From Candidatus Zixiibacteriota bacterium (GTDB lineage Bacteria; Zixibacteria; MSB-5A5; GN15; FEB-12): a DNA stretch of 13,524 bases. The stretch lies in NCBI GenBank assembly GCA_003641345.1, contig QNAD01000018.1:1-13524 (forward strand). The letters run 5' to 3'. Positions 1-8,200 of the stretch are shown here, piece after piece (positions within the stretch are counted from its first letter, which is position 1; each line of letters begins with the position of its first letter). Under the pieces are notes generated by a model. The model saw only the letters and a list, made by a program, of their open reading frames with translations, made no database searches and was not told the DNA's origin. The position numbers were made by a program, and so were the translations under genes.

Positions 1-689
1 TCCTGATGCGGGTTTTCTCCATACCGCAGAGATGATTTTTTCTTCAAATTCAGATTCACAGTTTCATGGAATTGTTCTGTTTCTTCTTTTTTACCCGAAA
101 CAAAATACTCAGCAATAGCAGTATCATATACAGACGTCAACTCAAACGCTTTCTTGGCACATTCCCGCCTAAACTCTAAAGTAGTTACCCCTTCGTTTTC
201 ATCCAGAAGATCAACCAGATTATCATAATCAGCAGGGTCAACCACAACCGTAACATCATTATGGTTTTTAGCGGCGGAACGAATCATCGAAGGTCCGCCA
301 ATATCTATATTTTCTATAATCTCCTCATGTGTTGCATCTTCTCTGGCAACAGTTTCAATAAACGGGTAAAGATTGACCACAACCAAATCAATTGGCTTAT
401 AATCAGATTTACTCATCTGATCAATATGTGATTCGTCATCTCTTCTGAATAAAATCCCACTATGAACTTTAGGATGAAGGGTCTTAACGCGACCATCTAA
501 AATTTCAGGAGAACCCGTGAAAGATGAAATAGAAACAACCTGCACTCCAGCATCTTTTAAAATTTTTAATGTTCCACCGGTGGATATAATTTCCACACCC
601 ATCTTCTGCAGTTGCTGGCCTAATTCAACAATCCCTTTTTTATCAGAAACAGAAATCAAGGCTCTTTTAATTATTTTATTATCATCCAT
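1..689 (-). CDS. purH: Bifunctional AICAR transformylase / IMP cyclohydrolase PurH, N-terminal part (cut by window edge)
   Basis: PurH catalyses the last two steps of de novo IMP synthesis in the cytoplasm: formylation of AICAR, then ring closure to IMP. The 229 visible codons hold the complete N-terminal MGS-like cyclohydrolase domain: STGGT at residues 36-40, GRVKTLHP at 66-73 and GGPSMIRSAAKN at 131-142. The window ends in LRYGENPHQ (221-229), which opens the AICAR transformylase domain. The family is about 510-530 residues long, so more than half of the gene lies beyond base 1. The ATG at 689 follows the purC stop by 3 nt, and a GGAG inside the end of purC sits 8 nt upstream, so the start is secure and translation is probably coupled to purC. 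It is the third gene of the purN-purC-purH unit. No internal break is seen. Confidence 0.97.
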   Translation of the reverse strand, partial: MDDNKIIKRALISVSDKKGIVELGQQLQKMGVEIISTGGTLKILKDAGVQVVSISSFTGSPEILDGRVKTLHPKVHSGILFRRDDESHIDQMSKSDYKPIDLVVVNLYPFIETVAREDATHEEIIENIDIGGPSMIRSAAKNHNDVTVVVDPADYDNLVDLLDENEGVTTLEFRRECAKKAFELTSVYDTAIAEYFVSGKKEETEQFHETVNLNLKKKSSLRYGENPHQ

Positions 690-692
690 ATT

Positions 693-1592
693 TTACTCTC
701 CAGTTAATAATCTTTGGGCTTCTGCATATCTGTCAGCGGATTCATTTATAGCTTCATCGGGTAAAATCGGCGCCGGTGGTTTTTTATCCCAATTGAGTTT
801 ATCCAGATAATCTCTTATCGGTTGCTTATCAAATGATGGCTGAGATTTTCCGATTTCGTATTTATCAACCGGCCAAAAACGGCTGGAATCCGGAGATAGA
901 ACTTCATCTATCAAAATAAATTTTCCATTCTTAAAACCAAATTCAAACTTAGTATCAGCAATTATAATTCCTTTTGTCAAAGCATAATCAGCCGCTTTGA
1001 TATAAATTGCCAACGATTTCTCACGGCAAAGCTCAGCGGTCTCTTGACCGATTTCAGATACAAGTTGTTCATAACTTATATTGGCATCATGGCCGTCATC
1101 ATTTTTCGTTGAAGGCGTAAACAAAGTTTCAGGAAGTTTTTCTGATTCTTGGAGCGTTGGCGGAAAATCAAAACCATGAACAGTATTTGAACCATTTTTG
1201 CGAGCAGCCAATAATTCTTTCCACATAGACCCCGAAATATAACCGCGAACAATACATTCACAATCAACCCTATCAGCCTTTACAACAATCATCGAACGAT
1301 TTTCAAGTATATCTCGATACTGCTTGAGCGGTTCCGGATATTCATCGACATTTGCAGTTATCAGATGGTTATCAATTGTATCTTTGAGAAAATCAAACCA
1401 AAACAAAGACATCTGAGTTAATACAGCTCCCTTACCGGGGATACCATTTGGCATCACCACATCAAACGCAGAAATTCTATCCGATGCAATAAACAGAAGC
1501 GAATCACCCAAATCATATATGTCTCTCACTTTGCCACGATTTATAAGCGGGTACTCCTTAATGTCAGTTGTTAAAACAATTTGATTACTCAA
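693..1592 (-). CDS. purC: Phosphoribosylaminoimidazole-succinocarboxamide (SAICAR) synthase PurC
   Basis: PurC joins aspartate to CAIR with ATP hydrolysis to give SAICAR, the step that leads by way of PurB to the PurH substrate. Family motifs are intact: GKVRDIYDL (20-28), SDRISAFD (37-44), ECIVRGYISGS (112-122), FTPSTK (158-163), DTKFEFG (213-219) and DEVLSPDSSRFW (229-240). At 299 residues it is the longer, yeast Ade1-like form rather than the roughly 240-residue form of E. coli and Bacillus. The start is a TTG: no in-frame ATG occurs before residue 46, well past conserved motifs. A strong AAAGGAG lies 9 nt upstream of the TTG, inside purN. The gene overlaps the end of purN by 8 bp, and purH follows 3 nt after its stop, as expected of a co-translated operon. 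Confidence 0.96.
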   Translation of the reverse strand: MSNQIVLTTDIKEYPLINRGKVRDIYDLGDSLLFIASDRISAFDVVMPNGIPGKGAVLTQMSLFWFDFLKDTIDNHLITANVDEYPEPLKQYRDILENRSMIVVKADRVDCECIVRGYISGSMWKELLAARKNGSNTVHGFDFPPTLQESEKLPETLFTPSTKNDDGHDANISYEQLVSEIGQETAELCREKSLAIYIKAADYALTKGIIIADTKFEFGFKNGKFILIDEVLSPDSSRFWPVDKYEIGKSQPSFDKQPIRDYLDKLNWDKKPPAPILPDEAINESADRYAEAQRLLTGE

Positions 1593-2193
1593 TATTATAT
1601 TCTCCTTTTATAAGTTTTTGTAAAACTCTGGGGAACAAGCGATGTTCCTGCTTTAAAACTCTTTCAGCTAAACTTTCGGGCGTATCTTCTGTCATTACCG
1701 GAACTTTAACCTGAGCCAATATTTTACCATTATCATAAATTTCATCTGCCAGGTGAACTGTTACGCCTGATTCAATCTCTTTGTTTTTGATTACCGCTTC
1801 GTGAACAAAATGTCCATACATCCCTTTACCGCCATATTTAGGTAATAATGCAGGATGGATATTTATAATTTTTTTCGGATAATTTTCAATTACCTGTTTC
1901 GGAAGCAATCTTAAATATCCGCTTAAAGCAATATATTCGATATTGTTTTCTTTTAATATCTCAAGTAATTTATCTCCGGCATCTTCGGGAGATAAATATT
2001 TTTTTGACTTAAAAATAAATGTTTTGATATTTTCATTTTTAGCACGAGTCAAACCAAATGCTTTGGATTTGTTAGAAACAACCAATCCGATTTCAGCTGA
2101 TAATATATTAGCCTTGGTAGCATCAATCAAAGCCTGCAGATTACTCCCTCCACCTGAAATAAATACTGCTACTTTTGGTTTCATAATATCCAT
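1585..2193 (-). CDS. purN: Phosphoribosylglycinamide formyltransferase (GAR transformylase) PurN
   Basis: PurN transfers the formyl group of 10-formyltetrahydrofolate to GAR, the third step of purine synthesis. Visible motifs are SGGGSNLQ (13-20) at the phosphate-binding loop, INIHPALLP (110-118) and ADEIYDNG (149-156). N111, H113 and D150 match the catalytic Asn, His and Asp of the E. coli enzyme (N106, H108, D144). The length of 202 residues is normal. Two starts are possible: the ATG at 2193, and the ATG at 2184, which gives an N-terminus MKPKVAVFISGGG that fits the family better and has a weak GGA just upstream. I list the longer form. It is the first gene of the purN-purC-purH unit; a candidate promoter lies at 2240-2268. 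Confidence 0.96.
   Translation of the reverse strand: MDIMKPKVAVFISGGGSNLQALIDATKANILSAEIGLVVSNKSKAFGLTRAKNENIKTFIFKSKKYLSPEDAGDKLLEILKENNIEYIALSGYLRLLPKQVIENYPKKIINIHPALLPKYGGKGMYGHFVHEAVIKNKEIESGVTVHLADEIYDNGKILAQVKVPVMTEDTPESLAERVLKQEHRLFPRVLQKLIKGEYNIE
1602..1608 (-). promoter_or_regulatory. Shine-Dalgarno site fixing the TTG start of purC
   Basis: The minus strand reads AAAGGAG here, 9 nt before the TTG at 1592, within the last codons of purN. It is what makes the non-ATG start believable and suggests translational coupling with purN. Confidence 0.75.
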
Positions 2194-2239
2194 ATTTTAA
2201 ATTTCTAAAAAATCCATGTATCAATTAGACATAGAGGTT

Positions 2240-2268
2240 AATAAATGTTAAAAAATCAGATTTGACAA
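2240..2268 (-). promoter_or_regulatory. Candidate sigma70-type promoter of the purNCH operon
   Basis: On the minus strand, TTGTCA (2268-2263) and TTTATT (2245-2240) are separated by 17 nt. The -35 has five of six consensus bases, the -10 four of six. Transcription would begin near 2233, about 40 nt before the 2193 ATG. The -35 lies in the centre of the dyad at 2255-2276. The weak -10 keeps this a candidate only. Confidence 0.35.
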
Positions 2269-2276
2269 TATCTGAT
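2250..2276 (-). terminator. Inverted repeat with T-tract: candidate second terminator of the hydrolase gene, overlapping the purN promoter
   Basis: Read on the minus strand, ATCAGAT, an 8-nt spacer and ATCTGAT form a perfect 7-bp stem, followed directly by a run of T. That is the layout of an intrinsic terminator downstream of the hydrolase stop at 2316. The stem holds only two G-C pairs, so it would be weak. The spacer contains the candidate -35 of purN, so the same dyad could instead be an operator. Confidence 0.45.
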
Positions 2277-2286
2277 ATAAGAATAA

Positions 2287-2311
2287 TTCAATCTTTAGTA
2301 TAAAGATTGAA
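2287..2311 (-). terminator. Perfect 11-bp hairpin just after the hydrolase stop codon
   Basis: TTCAATCTTTA, a GTA loop and TAAAGATTGAA form a perfect 11-bp inverted repeat that begins 5 nt past the hydrolase stop. On the minus strand it is followed by TTATTCTTAT, an imperfect T-tract. It may terminate hydrolase transcripts or protect their 3' ends, together with the hairpin at 2255-2276. Confidence 0.5.
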
Positions 2312-2315
2312 ATAT

Positions 2316-3113
2316 TTAATCAATTGAAACAATAAATTTTTCCAATTCTTCATTAAAACGTGTCGGAGCTTCAAGATTAAGCATATGTCCAACATTCTGA
2401 TAAATTGACAATAAGCTATTTTCGATTCTCTTATGTAGTTGTTGTGCAATAGGTAAGAAAATTTTATCCATCTCTCCTACAAATATTTTGGTTGGGATCT
2501 CTATTTTATGAACATTCTCAAGATCATTGGTTGTTATATATTTTCCACGCATCGGGTCAACCCAAATTGCCCCAGAATGCTCCAACATCATTTTTTCAAC
2601 CAATTCCCTTATATCACGTTGAGCATCATCATACCACATTAAGGCTGTTTTTATCCATCTGACACGTGCCGCTTCAACGCCTTTAGTTTGAACAATTTTA
2701 TCAATTTTAGCGATTTTGGGACCAACAGAAAATCCAGCCGCACCGGTATCGACCAAAGTTAGTGATTTTAGGAATTTTTGATATTCCAACGCAAAACCGA
2801 TAGCCGTAGATCCACCCTGAGATAACCCAACAAGATGGATTTTTTTTATTCCAAGCTTGTTTATTAATTCCATCAAGTCTTCTACCCGTCTATTTCGGCT
2901 GTATCCTGTTTCAGGAGCCTCAGATAATCCATGTCCTCTTGTATCCGGAATAATAACATGATAGCTGTTTTTGAAATATTCAGCCTGCGGTTTCCACATC
3001 CGATGGTCCAGCGTAAAGCCATGTAAAAATATAATTGGACATTTATTAGAACGATGTTCAGGAATATATTCTTTGTAATATATTTTTAAACTATCAATAG
3101 TACAATAAGGCAT
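2316..3113 (-). CDS. Alpha/beta-fold hydrolase (substrate unknown)
   Basis: This is a 265-residue cytoplasmic alpha/beta hydrolase without a signal peptide. The oxyanion-side motif HGFTLDHRMW is at 31-40. The nucleophile elbow GLSQGG (96-101) puts the catalytic Ser at 98. The likely acid is D216 in FVGEMD, and the base is H243 in VGHMLNLEAP. The overall pattern, including the PDTRGHGLSEAP segment (56-67), resembles 3-oxoadipate enol-lactonase-like and related esterase or lactonase members. These motifs do not fix the substrate, and no catabolic genes lie nearby. The ATG at 3113 has no clear ribosome binding site. Terminators lie on both sides (3170-3202 upstream, 2250-2311 downstream), so it is probably a single-gene unit between glnA and the purine operon. 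The function of the family is certain; the pathway is not. Confidence 0.9.
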   Translation of the reverse strand: MPYCTIDSLKIYYKEYIPEHRSNKCPIIFLHGFTLDHRMWKPQAEYFKNSYHVIIPDTRGHGLSEAPETGYSRNRRVEDLMELINKLGIKKIHLVGLSQGGSTAIGFALEYQKFLKSLTLVDTGAAGFSVGPKIAKIDKIVQTKGVEAARVRWIKTALMWYDDAQRDIRELVEKMMLEHSGAIWVDPMRGKYITTNDLENVHKIEIPTKIFVGEMDKIFLPIAQQLHKRIENSLLSIYQNVGHMLNLEAPTRFNEELEKFIVSID

Positions 3114-3135
3114 AATATGCTTTCATGAATTTAAC

Positions 3136-3160
3136 CAGTAATTACAATAGGAAATTACTG
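3136..3160. repeat. Inverted repeat upstream of the hydrolase gene
   Basis: CAGTAATT and AATTACTG form a perfect 8-bp dyad with a 9-nt spacer, 22 bp before the hydrolase start. No T-tract follows on either strand, so it is unlikely to be a terminator. It could be an operator or 5'-UTR structure, or chance in AT-rich DNA. Confidence 0.35.
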
Positions 3161-3169
3161 CTAATATTG

Positions 3170-3202
3170 AAAAAAAGTGACGAACAATAATATCCATCAC
3201 TT
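3170..3202 (-). terminator. Intrinsic terminator of glnA
   Basis: On the minus strand, starting 23 nt after the glnA stop, AAGTGATGGA pairs with TTCGTCACTT across an 8-nt loop. This gives a 10-bp stem with two G-U wobbles, followed by a run of seven T counting the last stem bases. It is the best-formed terminator in the window and isolates glnA from the hydrolase gene. Confidence 0.75.
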
Positions 3203-3225
3203 AGATATAAAAAATTTAATCTCGA

Positions 3226-4551
3226 TTACAATATCGGCAAATACTTCTCTACTTCATTTTTAGAAACTCGCATTCTATAATCATCCCATTCTATTTTTTT
3301 ATTCGCAATCAACTTTTCAAATACATGGTCACCCAATGTTTCTCTAATGAGTGGCGAGTTCTCAAATTCCTTAATAGCATTAGCCAAGCTATCAGGTAAA
3401 ATATCAAATTTAAGTTTTGCTTTTTCTTCTTCTGACATATGGAAAATATTTTCTTCAATTGGAGAAGGCAACTCATAATTTTCTTCGATACCTTTTAATC
3501 CTGCATTAAGCATACAGGCATAAGCGAGATATGAATTTGCCGCTGGATCTGCAGAACGAAGCTCAATCCGGGTTGCCTTTTCTTTACCCTGTCGATACCC
3601 CGGCACTCGAACCATACTTGACCTGTTTTTCCTCCCCCAACTAATATAAACAGGAGCCTCATAACCCGGAACTAATCGTTTATAAGAATTCACCCATTGA
3701 TTGGTTACAAGAGCAAATTCTTTAACATGCTTCAGAATCCCTGCCATAAAATTTTTCCCAAGTTGTGAAAGGTGATATTCCCCTTTTTTATCGAAAAAGA
3801 GATTACGCTCACCTTCAAATAATGACATATGGCAATGCATCCCGCTTCCGTTTTGCCCAAATATCGGTTTTGGCATAAACGTGGCATAGATGCCGTTTTC
3901 CATCGCTATTTCCTTAACTATAAATTTATAGACCTGAGCAAAATCCGCCATGATTAAAGCTTCTTGATAACGAAGGTCTATTTCATGCTGAGAAGGTGCT
4001 ACTTCATGATGCGAACACTCTACGGCAACACCAATTTCTTCCAAAGCATTTACTGTTTTTTTCCTGACAATAGTACCTTTATCCACCGTTCCGTAATCAA
4101 AATACCCATCCTGATCTAAACCTTTGGTGCCATTTTTATCTTCAAAATAGAAATACTCAATTTCCGGACCGACATAAAAAGTCCATCCCTTATCATTTAC
4201 TTTTTTAAGGTTTTTGCGAAGAATCCAGCGCGGGTCACCGGCATACGGAGTTCCATCGGGGTTGGTAATATCACAAAACATCATTGCAACCTTCTCGCCG
4301 GCAATATCCCATGGAATAATTCTAAAAGTGACCGGATCAGGCATCGCCATCAAATCGGACTCTTCAATCCTGGCAAATCCTTCCACGGAAGAACCGTCAA
4401 ACCCCTGGCCTTCATCCATTACCTGTTCAATTTCACGACGGGTAATAGACATCCCTTTGATTTTACCTAAAATATCAGTAAAGCAAAGACGGATATACTT
4501 AATCTTATTATCGTCAATTAACTTAAGTATATCTTTTTTGGTTTTTGTCAC
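3226..4551 (-). CDS. glnA: Glutamine synthetase, type I-alpha
   Basis: GlnA makes glutamine from glutamate, ammonia and ATP as a cytoplasmic dodecamer; it is the entry of ammonia into nitrogen metabolism. The 441-residue length and sequence follow the Bacillus-type GSI-alpha class. Motifs: FDGSSVEGF (51-59), HHEVAPSQHEID (181-192), the ATP-binding signature KPIFGQNGSGMHCHMS (228-243), NSYKRLVPGYEAP (288-300) with E298 as the flap Glu, and RIELRSADPAANSYLA (328-343). R61 in EGFARIEESD matches Bacillus Arg62, a residue involved in feedback inhibition. The adenylylation-site Tyr motif (NLYDLP type) of GSI-beta enzymes is missing. The start is a GTG: no in-frame ATG precedes it, and GGAGG lies 9 nt upstream. 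No glnB, glnR or amtB is adjacent. A terminator follows at 3170-3202. Confidence 0.97.
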   Translation of the reverse strand: MTKTKKDILKLIDDNKIKYIRLCFTDILGKIKGMSITRREIEQVMDEGQGFDGSSVEGFARIEESDLMAMPDPVTFRIIPWDIAGEKVAMMFCDITNPDGTPYAGDPRWILRKNLKKVNDKGWTFYVGPEIEYFYFEDKNGTKGLDQDGYFDYGTVDKGTIVRKKTVNALEEIGVAVECSHHEVAPSQHEIDLRYQEALIMADFAQVYKFIVKEIAMENGIYATFMPKPIFGQNGSGMHCHMSLFEGERNLFFDKKGEYHLSQLGKNFMAGILKHVKEFALVTNQWVNSYKRLVPGYEAPVYISWGRKNRSSMVRVPGYRQGKEKATRIELRSADPAANSYLAYACMLNAGLKGIEENYELPSPIEENIFHMSEEEKAKLKFDILPDSLANAIKEFENSPLIRETLGDHVFEKLIANKKIEWDDYRMRVSKNEVEKYLPIL

Positions 4552-4560
4552 TTTTTGATT

Positions 4561-4565
4561 CCTCC
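4561..4565 (-). promoter_or_regulatory. Shine-Dalgarno site fixing the GTG start of glnA
   Basis: GGAGG on the minus strand, 9 nt before the GTG at 4551, is a full match to the core anti-SD complement. It supports this non-ATG start, which also begins the protein where the family normally begins. Confidence 0.8.
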
Positions 4566-4587
4566 AGAAATAATTATTAGATAAGAT

Positions 4588-4618
4588 ATTATAATAATCT
4601 TTTTAAAGTGAGCTTCAA
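4588..4618 (-). promoter_or_regulatory. Candidate glnA promoter
   Basis: A perfect TATAAT -10 lies at 4593-4588 on the minus strand. The nearest -35-like hexamer, TTGAAG (4618-4613), is 19 nt away, longer than the usual 16-18. Transcription would begin about 30 nt before the GTG. The poor spacing could mean activator dependence, or that the -35 is elsewhere. Confidence 0.4.
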
Positions 4619-4691
4619 TTAAAAAAAATTACAAAACGATAAATTATTTATAAATTTTTTAGGTAATTAGACAGAATAAGTCTATTAATAT

Positions 4692-5189
4692 TTAATCTAC
4701 TTCAAGTAGTAGTTTAATCTCTTTTCTTTTCGGCTTGAGTTCTCTGCACTTAACGCCAGCCATATCGAAAATCTTGCGCGATGCTATAAAAATATCATTC
4801 CCGTTATATTTGTCAGATAAATAGACAACTTCTTTAATGCCAACCTGAACAATTAACTTGGCACACTCATTACAAGGGAAAAGAGAAACATAAAGTGAAG
4901 CTCCCTCAAGTTGTGGTTTATTGGAAGCATTGGTAATAGCGTTCATTTCGGCATGGCAAACATAGGGATATTTTGTATCTAAAAAATCCCCTTCCCTATC
5001 CCATGGCAGATTATCATCGGAACAACCAATCGGAAAACCGTTATAGCCAATTCCAATAATCCGATTGTTCTTATTGACGATACAAGCACCTACTTGAGTC
5101 GATGGGTCTTTGGAACGATGAGCTGAAAGCTGAGCAATAGCCATAAAATACTCTTCCCAGCTGATATAATCAGTACGTTTTGTTTTCAT
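4692..5189 (-). CDS. dCMP deaminase (cytidine/deoxycytidylate deaminase family)
   Basis: The enzyme deaminates dCMP to dUMP, the precursor for thymidylate synthesis. From the ATG at 5189 it is 165 residues. Zinc-site motifs are complete: HAEMNAI with H79 (ligand) and E81 (proton shuttle), and PCNEC with C106 and C109. The N-terminal [19 protein letters not shown] and GYNGFP segments are typical of the dCMP deaminase branch (ComEB/Dcd-like), rather than of cytidine, tRNA or riboflavin deaminases. The same frame runs back to a TTG at 5219. That start would fall on the promoter at 5196-5224 and adds ten residues that do not look family-like, so I reject it. There is no Shine-Dalgarno before the ATG, and the promoter spacing predicts a leaderless message. 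It stands alone between the M6 peptidase and glnA. Confidence 0.94.
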   Translation of the reverse strand: MKTKRTDYISWEEYFMAIAQLSAHRSKDPSTQVGACIVNKNNRIIGIGYNGFPIGCSDDNLPWDREGDFLDTKYPYVCHAEMNAITNASNKPQLEGASLYVSLFPCNECAKLIVQVGIKEVVYLSDKYNGNDIFIASRKIFDMAGVKCRELKPKRKEIKLLLEVD

Positions 5190-5195
5190 GGATTG

Positions 5196-5224
5196 ATTAT
5201 ATTTGATTAGAAGATTCAAATCAA
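5196..5224 (-). promoter_or_regulatory. Strong promoter predicting a leaderless dCMP deaminase mRNA
   Basis: On the minus strand, TTGATT (5224-5219), a 17-nt spacer and a perfect TATAAT (5201-5196) form a near-ideal sigma70 promoter. Only 6 nt (CAATCC) separate the -10 from the ATG, so transcription should begin at or next to the start codon. Confidence 0.65.
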
Positions 5225-5295
5225 GTAATTTAATGTTAAGTTAAATTCTTTGTAGGTTAGCAGATTCAGGTAGTTACTATTTTCACTTTTGTGGG

Positions 5296-8200
5296 TTAAT
5301 TGCAGGCTTCTGGGGCTGGTCCACCATTAAACAAATAATCAACCATATATGTTATGTCTGAAATACCTATATCTTCAGAAGAATCACCATTAAAATTAGC
5401 TTCCTCAATGCAAACTGGTGTTAATCCTCCACTAAACAAATAATCGACTACAAATGTCAAATCGGAAATACCAATATCATCTGCCGGATCATTATTGGCA
5501 TTACCCCGATTACCAATACAGCAACCAGAACTCTCTGTATGAAATGCGAAGCTACTCGTTGACCATGTTTCACCACTGCTTAAATCAACTGCCTTTACTT
5601 TCCAATATTTGATTAAATCAAATTCCAAAGCAGAGGGATAATTAAAGACTGTATCATTTAAAGATGTATATTCATCATAAGTACCAAACGCAGGATCATC
5701 AGATACCCATAATGTATAAAGTACAACATCATTCGGATCATTATCAGAAGAACTGTTCCATATCAATTGAGGATACTCGGTTAAAACTGTATCTCCATCT
5801 GCAGGTAAAACCAAATCAAATGCAAGTGGTAATTGATTGACAGCATTCACCCAGAATGATTGAGTTGAAGCATAATCGGAATATTCATAACTATCACTTA
5901 AATTTGACCGCCAAAAATACTGCATATCTTCATTTAACGCTACATCAACCATCCAAAATGTACTTGATGATCCTCCTGTGACTCCCGCCTGAGATGTTAC
6001 CAAAGATGTTAACGATGCATCAGAGTAAACTTCAAAATTATAAGTTAAATTATCATTCTCAATATCGTATCCATTTAAAACACCTAACGAAGGAGTCGCA
6101 GTTGCTACCAATTCATCGTTAATCGGTTGTAATGGATCACCCATGACAGGCTTAGTGTTCATGTGGAAAGGTTGCTCTGTCCAATCAGACCAGGTAGTAC
6201 CGTTTGAAACCCTAACTTGAAAAACATAATCACCACCATCAGAAAGCGGTAATCCGGCATAGACGATACTTGTATCAGATCCTGCGAATGGTGCCGGGTA
6301 CCATTGATTATCAGAATTGCTACAAAGATTACCGGTACCAACTTTAACTTCATATTCCACAATCGACCCGCCAGTTGTATCACTCACTGACCATGCAAAA
6401 GTGGGAGTATGATTTGTAATATTTGTTACGGCTATTTCATTTTCCAAAGCAATATTATCAATCAGAGGATTCAACGAAAGTACACCGCCGTTAAAGAAAG
6501 TCATAATTTTTCCAAATAATTCACCACGAGTAGCATAATTTTGCGCGGTATTATCATTAGAGATTGATTCAAATCCAAAACTCATAAGAAATAACTTATA
6601 AGTGCCATTGTAACTCAACCCACTGACTCCACCCGGAGAAATCAAAAAATCAGCGACAGAACCATTGGTAGTTGACATCGTCTGCATTTCAGTCTGATTA
6701 TGTTGCGGTGAAAAAATTAATTTCATTCCATCACCAATTGGACTTCCTGCCTGTCCTGTATGAGCCGGATAAAATATTGTTTGGTCATATTGGGCGCGGA
6801 GATAATTTGCTAAGAATGTTGGATCTGAACTATCTAATTGACCTATTATTGATTGACCGGTCATAAAAAGATTGCCACCGTTATCCATAAACCCTTCCAA
6901 AGCAGTTATATCAGAAGCAGAAAGAATATTTGAACGAGCATCTCCTACCAGCCAGATTACAGTTTCATAATTATTCAAATCGGTACTTGTAGGAGAACCT
7001 GACACAAATTTGTCCCAGACTTCAAAAGGCATACTCTTAGCATATAATTCATTTGTTATATATTCTCCATAATTATCACCATCGTCATCATCAACAACAA
7101 GCACCTTTGGGATACCAATATTAAGAGCTAACCCAAAAGTATCAACCTGAAAAGAAATATCAGATGTAACTTCCAGATAAAACGAATCAATACATACGGC
7201 AAAATCAGCTGGGATTGTAAATTTAATAGGATCAACAGTTGCAGAATTCCCACCAGTGCCACCCTCGCCTGTAATTGTACCCACATTTACATTGGGTATA
7301 TCAAATGAAATTGAAAGATTATCAGCCGTCATTGTTCCGGTTACGTTTGATGCTGTTGCCCAAGCATTTGCCAGAGTAAATTCAAAAGTAATTGTCTCAC
7401 CCTCTTCAGCCTGGCCATTGTTGTTACCAAAAATTTCGTCTGAAAATGAATAATTCTGAATTTGAAAACTTGGACGTGAATAATTAATATCAAAACTAAC
7501 ATACACAATCGAATCCGGTTCAGAAATATTCCAAACCGCTGTTTTTGTAGAAACACCTCTTAAGGGACCAGACGGATTCTCCATTACAATATATTCAGAG
7601 CTATTAGGTTCAGTTAAATCATCAAAATGATTCAAGCCGTTATATGGCCACACATCGCCTGAATTACCGCTTGATGAACCATACTCAAGTTCATAATTTC
7701 CATCCGGTTGTTCAAAAGTAACCAAACGATGCCAATCAACTGTATTGTCTGATTGATTTTCATCAACATGACAAATCACTAATCCTTCAGCTGGCAAACC
7801 CTTGTCATTAATGCCTTCAGATCTGTTCCCGATTAAAAAATATTGAGCACCAACAATACCATCTTTCCATAAACGATAAGCAACCGGTTCATAATAAACA
7901 TCCGGAATAGCTACATCCTGCATATTGGTCGTTATATTAGTTAAAGTTAAAAAACCAACTTCCTTTTTGCACCAAATATCTAAAAATGAAGGGTAACGTC
8001 CACCATAATTCCAGCTCCCACCAGACATTAAAGACCAATCTCCAACCCCCGAAGAAGAATAATCAATATCATATAAATCAGGAAGACCTAAAAAATGTCC
8101 ATATTCATGAGCATATACACCCATCGTAGTCAATCCACTTCCCCCGGATTCTTCCGGTTCCATCGTATAAGAACTTACATTGATGCCATCCATATGCATC

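Noticed and set aside
517..810. Plus-strand reading frame of 97 codons across the purC-purH junction
   Set aside because: It is the antisense shadow of two clearly conserved genes, with no Shine-Dalgarno or recognisable motif. The same holds for other short frames opposite or inside glnA, the M6 gene, the transporter, sufC and sufB.
4674..4692. Small inverted repeat TAGAC-N7-GTCTA after the dCMP deaminase stop as a terminator
   Set aside because: The stem is 5 bp and is followed by ATTACC rather than a T-tract.
5220..5295. A terminator for the M6 peptidase gene
   Set aside because: I find no stem with a following T-tract between its stop and the dCMP deaminase promoter.
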